This document shows, piece after piece, positions 33,539-39,475 of a DNA stretch of 40,182 nt. This DNA is from Candidatus Melainabacteria bacterium (lineage in GTDB: Bacteria > Cyanobacteriota > Vampirovibrionia > Obscuribacterales > Obscuribacteraceae). The notes under the pieces were generated by a model that had not been told where the DNA came from, searched no databases, and saw nothing but the letters and a program-made list of their open reading frames with translations. How positions within the stretch are numbered: the stretch's first letter is position 1; the number at the start of each line of letters is the position of its first letter. The stretch spans positions 1-40,182 of the forward strand of contig PLXC01000072.1 of the NCBI GenBank assembly GCA_003151275.1, in the 5' to 3' direction. The position numbers and the translations under genes are program-made.

Positions 33539-34157
33539 TTGCATTACTGCCAGTCGCTCTTAGCGCTAGGCCGGTTGATTAGCGACAAGCTAATTGTGCA
33601 TGATCTTTGTTGCGTCACCAAGTCTATTTTTTGGCGGCTCGGGCTGGCATCTGTCAGCTAAAAGACATCTACTTGGCAAGACTCTAAGTGATCTGCTTGC
33701 CCTGAAGCACAGATGAAGAGCCTGACAAGACAAGGGTTTCAGAGACAGCTTCCCCGGCTGATAAAGGGCGAAAGGCGGCCCGAGCATAGTCCATCTAAAC
33801 GATTTTTTCTTAATAGCATTAGGTATGCAAATAGGGTGTCTCGTATGTTGAATTATATGTCTAATATATCCAATTTACAGAGCAGCACCAACAGTCTTAA
33901 ACCCTAATCTCCCTTTGACTTTAGTTGATCTATTAAGCAGGCAACTGCCCTTGATGATCAACTTTTTTGGCCGCCCCGAGCTCGTATCTCCGTCAGATCC
34001 TGTGCCTGGCCTTGTTAAGCGGCAGCCAGTAACGCTGAAACTCACCGGGCTCGGGAAATCGGGCCGGGCTCCGGCAACAAGATTTTCAACAATTTCAAGA
34101 GACAAGATCCGCACAGCTGATTTCGGAAAATCAATTTTGGTGTTCAGGAGATTACAC
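33539..34157. other. 619-bp structured region before the GH28-like gene
   Basis: No gene supported. A frame running into the GH28-like gene from 33915 crosses a terminator and is rejected as coding. Contains an intrinsic terminator at 33923-33968 and a long-range pairing CCCGAGC (33975-33981)/GCTCGGG (34049-34055) beyond it. The terminator lies 190 bp before the start codon, so it either ends an unseen small RNA or attenuates the GH28-like gene. Confidence 0.6.
33923..33968 (+). terminator. Intrinsic terminator in GH28-like leader
   Basis: AGTTGATC (33923-33930) pairs perfectly with GATCAACT (33956-33963), followed by TTTTTT; an inner GGC-AACT-GCC stem tops it. No annotated gene ends just before it. 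Confidence 0.82.
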
Positions 34158-35786
34158 ATGTCCAACTATTTGTGCAATACATGCAGTAAGGCCATGCGTA
34201 CCCTCGTGCGCACCGCCTTGCTTACGACTTTAGCTTTGACTGCCGGTAGACGCTATTTTGAAGCAACCGCTTTCGGCAATACATCAGTACCGCCCGTGGT
34301 GTGCAACGTGCGCGACTACGGCGCTCATGGCGACGGGCTCGCGCCCGATACAAAAGCCATTAACAGTGCCATCCATGACTGCAACGCCAGGGGCGGCGGC
34401 TTCGTTAAGTTGACCAACGGTGTTTACAAAAGCGGCACCATTCACTTCCTAGACAACATCACCCTGGATCTGGAAGATGGCGCAACTCTTTTGGCAAGCA
34501 GCGATCTGGCCGACTATCCTCCCATGGCCCACTCCTCAGAATGGCGCAACACATCACTGTTTGTCGCTGAAAATGTGAACAACATAGCGATCGTCGGAAA
34601 GGGCACAATCGACGGCAACGGGCGCGCCTTTATCAGCCCTACCCAAGTGCGATGGACTCCTTCATTTGACATCAACCTTACCAGGCAGGGTCAGGCCTGG
34701 CAGCAAAGAATGGCACAATCCAACGAAGGGCCGCTGACCATGTCACTGAGGCCAGGAGTGCTCTTTGTAGCCTTGCATGTGATTGGCTTGAAGTTGCAGG
34801 ACATTCATGTGGTGGACAGCCCCAACTGGACGATAAAAATCGGCTGCAGCCAGCATATCCATGTGAAAAACCTGGACGTTAGAAATAACATGAACATTCC
34901 CAACAACGACGCGCTGGATATCTCCACTTCCAGCGATGTCACGGTGGAAGACAGCTATCTGCAAGCTGGAGACGACGCCTTGGTGATTGGCGGGCCCTGT
35001 CTGGACGGTTGGTGCCAGGCGCCGATGGAGCATGTCAGAGTGAAGAATGTCACGCTTGTCAGCCGCTCGGCAGCGATTCGTGTCGGTCCGGCAGCTATGG
35101 GCGTGCATGATGTGAGCTTCAGTCACGTCGTCATTCGTGATTCCAATCGCGGCATTCTCATTCACACGCGCACCAATGAAACCATCGAAGATATTTCCTT
35201 TTCGGATGTGGATATCAATACGCATTTGATCGACGGACCCTGGTGGGGAGCAGGTGAGCCCATAACAATAGGTGTGGCGCTCAGCGACTATGTCTCATGG
35301 CCCAAGGTTACAACGCTCGGTTTTGTCCGCCACATCCACTTCTCAAATATCACAACCCACAGCGACTCGCCGATAGTGCTTTACGGCATGGAGCCCGGAC
35401 ACATTCAGGACATCACATTTGATGGTCTATCGGTCTCCATGGTACCGGACGCACTCAACGCTATACTGGGAGGCAATCTCGATCTGCAACCCACGTCGCC
35501 TGTCAACTTTGGCGTGCAAAAGCGGAATCTGCCGGCCATACTCGCGCACAACGTGGACGGCCTCCAGCTCAATGATTTGCGTGTACGCTGGCTGGGACCC
35601 TTTCCCGATTTCTACACCAACGCACTGTCAGCCGACGGTTTTACAGGACTGACTATCGATGGCTTTGTCGGATCGGCATCCTTGCAAGCTTTGCCGGCCA
35701 TTCAATTGCAAAACGGAAGAGGCGTGCACATTCATAACGCCAAACCGACTGCCGGGACATTGCTTAAAGAGCGCGACGTGAAATAA
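34158..35786 (+). CDS. GH28-like (polygalacturonase-type) right-handed beta-helix protein
   Basis: 542 aa from ATG 34158 with AGGAG (34146-34150) 7 nt before it. An N-terminal basic-hydrophobic stretch (MRTLVRTALLTTLALTAG, residues about 14-31) looks like a signal sequence, so it is exported. The fold opens with VRDYGAHGDGLAPDTKAINSAI, the usual pectate-lyase-superfamily/GH28 entry, and DGNG(R). Catalytic-type motifs: NIPNNDALDIS (NTD/D site), AGDDALVI (GDD site), RGILIHTR (RIK site). The conserved GHG histidine motif is not seen: the segment reads SRSAAIRVGPAAMG. Activity may therefore be altered or use another residue. Substrate presumably an acidic or rhamnose-containing polysaccharide; uncertain. 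Confidence 0.88.
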   Translation: MSNYLCNTCSKAMRTLVRTALLTTLALTAGRRYFEATAFGNTSVPPVVCNVRDYGAHGDGLAPDTKAINSAIHDCNARGGGFVKLTNGVYKSGTIHFLDNITLDLEDGATLLASSDLADYPPMAHSSEWRNTSLFVAENVNNIAIVGKGTIDGNGRAFISPTQVRWTPSFDINLTRQGQAWQQRMAQSNEGPLTMSLRPGVLFVALHVIGLKLQDIHVVDSPNWTIKIGCSQHIHVKNLDVRNNMNIPNNDALDISTSSDVTVEDSYLQAGDDALVIGGPCLDGWCQAPMEHVRVKNVTLVSRSAAIRVGPAAMGVHDVSFSHVVIRDSNRGILIHTRTNETIEDISFSDVDINTHLIDGPWWGAGEPITIGVALSDYVSWPKVTTLGFVRHIHFSNITTHSDSPIVLYGMEPGHIQDITFDGLSVSMVPDALNAILGGNLDLQPTSPVNFGVQKRNLPAILAHNVDGLQLNDLRVRWLGPFPDFYTNALSADGFTGLTIDGFVGSASLQALPAIQLQNGRGVHIHNAKPTAGTLLKERDVK

Positions 35787-35997
35787 ATAGCACGTCATGC
35801 CTCTTTCCCGAGGGGTGATCTCTTACACCCTCTCAGGGTCAGAGTCCGAAGTCGCCAGCTTCCGTAGATTTGTCGGCTAAATTTAGCGGCAGTGGCGGCA
35901 GATAAGTGGGCAGCACAACCTTCCCAGGCCTGAATGGCTTACTCAGGGGTCATCACTAAGATCAACGACAAAAAAAGGAAGTAAATCGGGACTGTCC

Positions 35998-36066
35998 AAG
36001 GCGTCGTTGCTCTTGTCTGACTAGCCTGTTCATCAGGATTTTAGCAGACAAGAATCTCGACGCCTT
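35998..36066. other. Nested 69-nt hairpin followed by T-rich tract
   Basis: AAGGCGTCG (35998-36006)/CGACGCCTT (36058-36066), symmetric 5-nt internal loop, CTTGTCTG (36012-36019)/CAGACAAG (36045-36052), then CCTG/CAGG (36025-36037). Every arm is perfect. TTTTCATCTTTTT follows on the plus strand. It may be the distal terminator of the GH28-like gene or the 3' end of a small RNA. Confidence 0.7.
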
Positions 36067-36108
36067 TTCATCTTTTTGGCAAAATCGGTTTAGGATAGTG
36101 AGTACTAC

Positions 36109-36144
36109 TGCTTATGGTGAAACAATGAAATTTCACCACAAGCA
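36109..36144. promoter_or_regulatory. 14-bp-arm inverted repeat
   Basis: TGCTT-a-TGGTGAAA (36109-36122) faces TTTCACCA-c-AAGCA (36131-36144) around an 8-nt spacer; one mismatch in 14 pairs. No T-run, so an operator or RNA stem rather than a terminator. It lies 515 bp before the next start codon. Confidence 0.6.
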
Positions 36145-36659
36145 TATATGTTTTAGCTATCGAAATCACATTGATATCAAGTGCTAGTGCGAGTCGCGCC
36201 AATATCTACATAATCTCTTAAGATAAGCTAGCGCGCTCTCTCTCAAGCAGCAATTCAAGAAAGATAGGTCGGCTAACTCAGTGTGCCACTCCTTTTTGGG
36301 GGATCTGAGCGGTCCAACACGGCGGATATTAAGAAGCTGCTATAGAGTACTCGTCGTTACATAGACACAACCTTTCTTGAATGAAAACTAGGCCGGTCGC
36401 TAGTCTGATGACAACCTGTTTCTTTTTCTTTCCGAAAACCCAAAAACCACCCCCGAGTTTCTTCCGCTGAAATCGATGACTTTGCTTTTCCCCATATCTG
36501 GAGAAAGGAGGTAGACCGCGTCTAGAAATCTTTGGATCGTTTCGGAAAACAGGACAATTACTCCCGGACAGAAGTGTGCATGCACCTTCCGCCGCGGAGC
36601 TCAGTAACGAACCTCTTAGCTTCGCCTCAAGCGAAAACAAACTAACCAGGAAGGCACAC

Positions 36660-37493
36660 ATGCAAAAGCAAGTCGGCGGCATCGCCAGCCTCTATGTTCT
36701 TTTGGTGAATGGATGTCCGCCCAACGGCGAACAGCCACTCCCAATCCCGACGTCCACCAAGCCCGGTGAATGGTTCACCATTCCCTCCGAGCTTGAAATC
36801 ACCGACGAACCAACAGCCCTGTGGCAGAATCGCGCCAAGCTGTATCTCGTCGAACTCGACCCTCAGGATGACAGTCGCGCCCGCCTCGTCAGCCTGATTA
36901 CCACCAAGCAGATGGAGTCATTGAACATCTTCGTCAGCGGATGTCACTCCATCACTTCCGGAAGCGCTGCCGTCTCTGGCACCGCCAAACTGGAAGCCGA
37001 AGGCGACGTCACCGTTTATGCCTCAGGCAGATCAAACACCATCGCCAAAAGCAATGTTGTCCTACACGCCTCTGGATTTGCCACCGGTCGCTGCTACGGC
37101 AAGTCCACTCTGAACGCTCGCGGTCAGAGCAGCTTCGCCCTCTTTGACGAGTCCACTGGACGAGTTTTGGAGCAGGCGCGCATCACCGGTCGTGGCTACT
37201 GCAAAATCGATGCCAGCGGCGAATCTCACGTCGACGTCTTCGATTTCTGCCAGGTCTTCGGCGAAGGCACACCAGTGATTCGCGGTTACAACCGCGCCAA
37301 AATCTGGGCGTCGAATTTGTCGAAAGTGAAGACTTTCGATGAGTCCAAAGCCTGGGTTCGGGACAATGTGCGTGCCACTGCCGACGGTAGCTCGCAAATC
37401 TTTGCCGCTCCAGGCGTTCTGGTGCGGCCGCTCAATTTCGCAGGCGTCGCTCAACTTCAGGCATGGCCTGAATTGGCGAGTCTGACGAAGTGA
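36660..37493 (+). CDS. Beta-solenoid repeat protein, unknown function
   Basis: 277 aa from ATG 36660 (AGGAAGG 36648-36654); the ATG at 36576 has no RBS. N-terminal domain about 1-85 (VGGIASLYVLLVNGCPPNG ... LYLVELDP) is unlike anything I know. From about residue 95 to 255 the sequence runs in 8-10-residue turns of the type xVxAxGxSxxxA (VSGTAKLEAEGDVTVYASGRS, VVLHASGFATG, ARGQSSFALFDES, ITGRGYCKIDASGES), as in single-stranded beta-solenoids. No signal peptide. Strong C-ending codon bias. It is followed by a small Cys-rich gene on the same strand, and its last codons are partly duplicated downstream. Confidence 0.8.
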   Translation: MQKQVGGIASLYVLLVNGCPPNGEQPLPIPTSTKPGEWFTIPSELEITDEPTALWQNRAKLYLVELDPQDDSRARLVSLITTKQMESLNIFVSGCHSITSGSAAVSGTAKLEAEGDVTVYASGRSNTIAKSNVVLHASGFATGRCYGKSTLNARGQSSFALFDESTGRVLEQARITGRGYCKIDASGESHVDVFDFCQVFGEGTPVIRGYNRAKIWASNLSKVKTFDESKAWVRDNVRATADGSSQIFAAPGVLVRPLNFAGVAQLQAWPELASLTK

Positions 37494-37531
37494 ATTTCGC
37501 CCTGCACTCAACTTCAGGAATGGCCTGACTT
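37450..37531 (+). repeat. 25-bp direct repeat across the gene end
   Basis: Copies at 37450-37474 (inside the solenoid gene) and 37507-37531 (after its stop) match at 23 of 25 positions and are 57 bp apart. It looks like a partial duplication of the gene's 3' end. Confidence 0.85.
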
Positions 37532-37568
37532 TGACGCAGGATTAATTGATCTCTGAAGGAGAACGAAC

Positions 37569-37823
37569 ATGACAGACCAGAAATTTCTCGACCTCGGTGG
37601 CCAGGAAGCTACCACTCTCATTGGCACCAGCGCTGCTCTTCGTGGCACCGATGGTGGCATCTGCTCGGAGTGTCACAAGCTGTCGGCGACGTTGATCAAC
37701 GGCAAGTGCCCCAAGCACGCCTCGCTTGAGACCGACGAAGCGACGAAGCAACCCGACCTGCTCGGCAACGGCGGCGCGGCGCAGAAGAAGAAGGGCGGCT
37801 GCTGGACCCCGGTCAAGCGCTAA
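37569..37823 (+). CDS. Small Cys-containing protein with Lys-rich tail
   Basis: 84 aa. AAGGAG 7 nt before the ATG. A single zinc-ribbon-like half site CSECHKLSATLINGKCPKH (two Cys, His, then Cys and His) sits at residues about 32-50, and the tail is NGGAAQKKKGGCWTP. No signal peptide. Not recognised. Lys is AAG in 8 of 9 cases, far from the mixed use of neighbouring ordinary genes. Probably co-transcribed with the solenoid gene 75 bp upstream. The Cys pattern (CSxC) is echoed in the zinc-ribbon part of the convergent protein at 38074-38634. Confidence 0.82.
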   Translation: MTDQKFLDLGGQEATTLIGTSAALRGTDGGICSECHKLSATLINGKCPKHASLETDEATKQPDLLGNGGAAQKKKGGCWTPVKR

Positions 37824-37860
37824 GGCGCATCCGCAAGTAGTTCCACAAGAACGGGCAAGT

Positions 37861-37919
37861 GTGCCCTCCGCTCCAACAGTCACAAGCTGTTGTGTGCGGA
37901 GGGCACCACTTACTTTTTT
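37861..37919 (+). terminator. Intrinsic terminator of the solenoid/Cys-protein unit
   Basis: Perfect 11-bp stem GTGCCCTCCGC (37861-37871)/GCGGAGGGCAC (37896-37906) with an inner AACAG/CTGTT stem, then TTTTTT at 37914-37919. A second T-run (37934-37940) follows. Confidence 0.92.
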
Positions 37920-37952
37920 AAGCGCTTCGAGGATTTTTTTCTTAGATCTTGA

Positions 37953-37971
37953 ATACTATATGTGACAGTAT
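37953..37971. repeat. 19-bp ATACT-N9-AGTAT element, copy C
   Basis: Sequence ATACTATATGTGACAGTAT, lying between the plus-strand terminator (37861-37919) and a minus-strand terminator (37985-38041) of convergent operons. Its position shows it is a 3'-end-associated element here, not a promoter of a downstream gene. Confidence 0.7.
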
Positions 37972-37984
37972 ATCGACGGAAAGC

Positions 37985-38041
37985 AAAAAGGAGCTGGGCG
38001 CTACAGGTTCGGTTACCCGAATTCTGTAATACCCAGTCCTT
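37985..38041 (-). terminator. Intrinsic terminator of the minus-strand SpoVR operon
   Basis: On the minus strand AAGGACTGGG pairs with CCCAG-CTCCTT (one bulge), with inner ACAG/CTGT and CGG/CCG stems, followed by TTTTT (plus-strand A-run 37985-37989). Confidence 0.85.
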
Positions 38042-38073
38042 CTTGCAATCGGCGTGAAGCAGGTGGTCAGGGT

Positions 38074-38634
38074 CTAGGGGACCTTGACGTCGCAGCTCCA
38101 CTTTTTGCCGTTGGGCACAGACTGTCCGCCTTGCTGACCGTACCAGCCGTAATACGTGCGCGTCACCTCGTGCAGGCGAATCTTGCCGGTCTGGCCAGAT
38201 GCACCCTGCTGGATGTCGATGACGAACTTCCGTTTGCCGTACTGGTAGTTGTTGGGGTCAGCAGTGAAGACACCCGGCTGAGCCTTGAGACCACTGTCAT
38301 TGTAGTCGATGGCCCATTCCACGCCGCTCCAGGAATCCTCCTCGAGGTCGACGTGGATCTGCTGCCCGACGTTCATCTTGAACGTCTTGCCAGTGTCCGT
38401 GTCGGTGGCGTATGCGAAAACGATGCCGGCGGCGGTGGTGGTGCCGGGGCTGGTGTTGTTCAGAGGCTTCTGGCACCAGGTGCACTGCCCGAGAGCAGCA
38501 CTGCAACTGTCGCAGAGCTTGAAGTCGTAGCTCGTCGTGGAAGCACCACAGAGGGTGCCTGACGGCTTGCCCATGCAAGAGCCAGAGATGTGACTCGGCG
38601 TCTTGCCTGAGCAGCCCGAACAGAGGTTTGTCAT
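38074..38634 (-). CDS. Zinc-ribbon protein with chagasin-like (I42) domain
   Basis: 186 aa from ATG 38634 (AAGGAG 7 nt upstream). The N-terminal third has ten Cys, eight of them in CxxC or near-CxxC pairs (LCSGCSGKTP, SCMGKPSGTLC, LCDSCSAALGQCTWCQKPL), suggesting two zinc ribbons. From about residue 70 a beta domain follows: VGQQIHVDLEEDSWSGVEW, a central KRKFVIDIQQGASGQTGKIRLHEVTRTYYG and a final KWSCDVKVP strand. This order and spacing resemble chagasin-type cysteine-protease inhibitors (loops equivalent to NPTTGY, GxGG and RPW are degenerate). Cytoplasmic, no signal. Last gene of the minus-strand operon with C-ending codons. The chagasin assignment is tentative. Confidence 0.75.
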   Translation of the reverse strand: MTNLCSGCSGKTPSHISGSCMGKPSGTLCGASTTSYDFKLCDSCSAALGQCTWCQKPLNNTSPGTTTAAGIVFAYATDTDTGKTFKMNVGQQIHVDLEEDSWSGVEWAIDYNDSGLKAQPGVFTADPNNYQYGKRKFVIDIQQGASGQTGKIRLHEVTRTYYGWYGQQGGQSVPNGKKWSCDVKVP

Positions 38635-38712
38635 ATTGATTCTCCTTGTCGGATATGAACGAGAGCAGACGCGCAAGCGATGTGCTAACGCGCCCACTCG
38701 TCATTCAAAAGC

Positions 38713-39384
38713 TCAGTGCTGATGCCGATCGCAGGCGATCGCGCAGATGCGCGTCGGCGGCGACTGCATCGGGGCAGCGTTGGGGTCACCCAACTCGTTG
38801 GCGCCGGCCGGGAGCATCTCCGGGGCTCGCACCTTGGAGAAGAGCTGGGACATCGCCTTCATGTGCGCCTTGTGCTCGTTGAACTGGAACAGGACGTTGG
38901 TGAAATCGTCCGGAGGCAGCTCGGGGCCGAAGTCAGGCTTCAGGTGCGAGAAACGAACCTGCACGATGATCAGACCGTAGCTTTCGGCATACGGAAGATC
39001 CTGTGCGAGCTCGGGAAAGAGCGACGCCTGCGAAGCGGGGGCTTCGCCGGCGTCGTCGATGGGCTGTCCGGCGTCGTCTGCGACGTGGGCCGGCTTGGTG
39101 CCAGGGGCGGAGAAGAACAACGGCTTGTTGTTCTCATCGCGGTGAATCGTGTGCACAACACCGGCTTCGAGCCGACGCTGAGCGACGATGACGTTGTCCT
39201 GACGGACGACGACATCGACCGATTCGGTGCCCTTGATGCGCACGCCGTACTTTCCGAGCGGCATGCGAACGTAGTTGATGTTCGGGTTGTCAGTTTCGAA
39301 GCCGATGGGCGTCAGGCCGGAAGCCATGTCCACCACGTCAACCAGAATCTGGCGCCCGAAAGACTTTTCGATAATCTTGAGCAT
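38713..39384 (-). CDS. Unknown protein in SpoVR operon
   Basis: 223 aa from ATG 39384 (AAAAGGAG 7 nt upstream). Not recognised. N-terminal about 85 residues look like a beta-rich domain (FGRQILVDVVDMASGLTPIGFE, KYGVRIKGTESVDVVVRQDNVIVAQRRLEAG, where IKG and VVVR alternate), followed by an acidic Ala/Asp-rich linker (VADDAGQPIDDAGEAPAS), then a second domain (YGLIIVQVRFSHLKPDFGPELPPDDF ... NEHKAHMKAMSQLF). Cytoplasmic. A plus-strand frame covers the same DNA but is Arg/Gly-rich and has no RBS. Operon position between spoVR-like and zinc-ribbon genes is the only functional hint. Confidence 0.82.
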   Translation of the reverse strand: MLKIIEKSFGRQILVDVVDMASGLTPIGFETDNPNINYVRMPLGKYGVRIKGTESVDVVVRQDNVIVAQRRLEAGVVHTIHRDENNKPLFFSAPGTKPAHVADDAGQPIDDAGEAPASQASLFPELAQDLPYAESYGLIIVQVRFSHLKPDFGPELPPDDFTNVLFQFNEHKAHMKAMSQLFSKVRAPEMLPAGANELGDPNAAPMQSPPTRICAIACDRHQH

Positions 39385-39426
39385 TTCGGTACTCCTTTTC
39401 TATGGATAAACTCAAACGACGACTCA

Positions 39427-39453
39427 GGCTGACTCTCGCAATGAGAGCCAGCC
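39427..39453. other. Intercistronic hairpin in the SpoVR operon
   Basis: GGCTG-a-CTCTC (39427-39437) pairs with GAGAG-c-CAGCC (39443-39453), 5-nt loop. No T-run in either direction, so it more likely stabilises or partitions the operon mRNA than terminates it. Confidence 0.6.
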
Positions 39454-39475
39454 TTATCGTGTCAGGCAGTCGTGG

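Larger units (their letters stand above)
35787..36659. other. 873-bp intergenic region with two large palindromes
   Basis: Longest gene-free stretch. Contains the large nested hairpin at 35998-36066, the inverted repeat at 36109-36144 and, between them (about 36090-36104), AGGATAGTGAGTAC, which resembles the right half of element B (CAGGATAGTGTGTAC). A minus-strand frame at 36329-36682 and the early plus-strand ATG at 36576 lack RBS support. The last 250 bp are C/A-rich, like the leaders of the beta-amylase and ZIP genes. Confidence 0.6.

Noticed and set aside
33975..34055. Cobalamin-type or other known riboswitch in the GH28-like leader
   Set aside because: A closing stem can be drawn, but the conserved core sequences of known riboswitch classes were not found.
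33915..34157. N-terminal extension of the GH28-like protein
   Set aside because: It would begin before a strong intrinsic terminator and lacks an RBS, whereas ATG 34158 has AGGAG at 7 nt and is followed by a signal-like segment.
34743..35225. 160-residue minus-strand frame inside the GH28-like gene
   Set aside because: Antisense shadow of a gene with conserved motifs along its whole length; no RBS.
36329..36682. 117-residue minus-strand frame before the solenoid gene
   Set aside because: Overlaps the RBS and start of a better supported gene, no SD, no recognisable features.
38716..39432. 238-residue plus-strand frame opposite the unknown SpoVR-operon gene
   Set aside because: No RBS, Arg/Val/Asp-rich mirror composition; the minus-strand frame has AAAAGGAG at ideal spacing and matching operon context.
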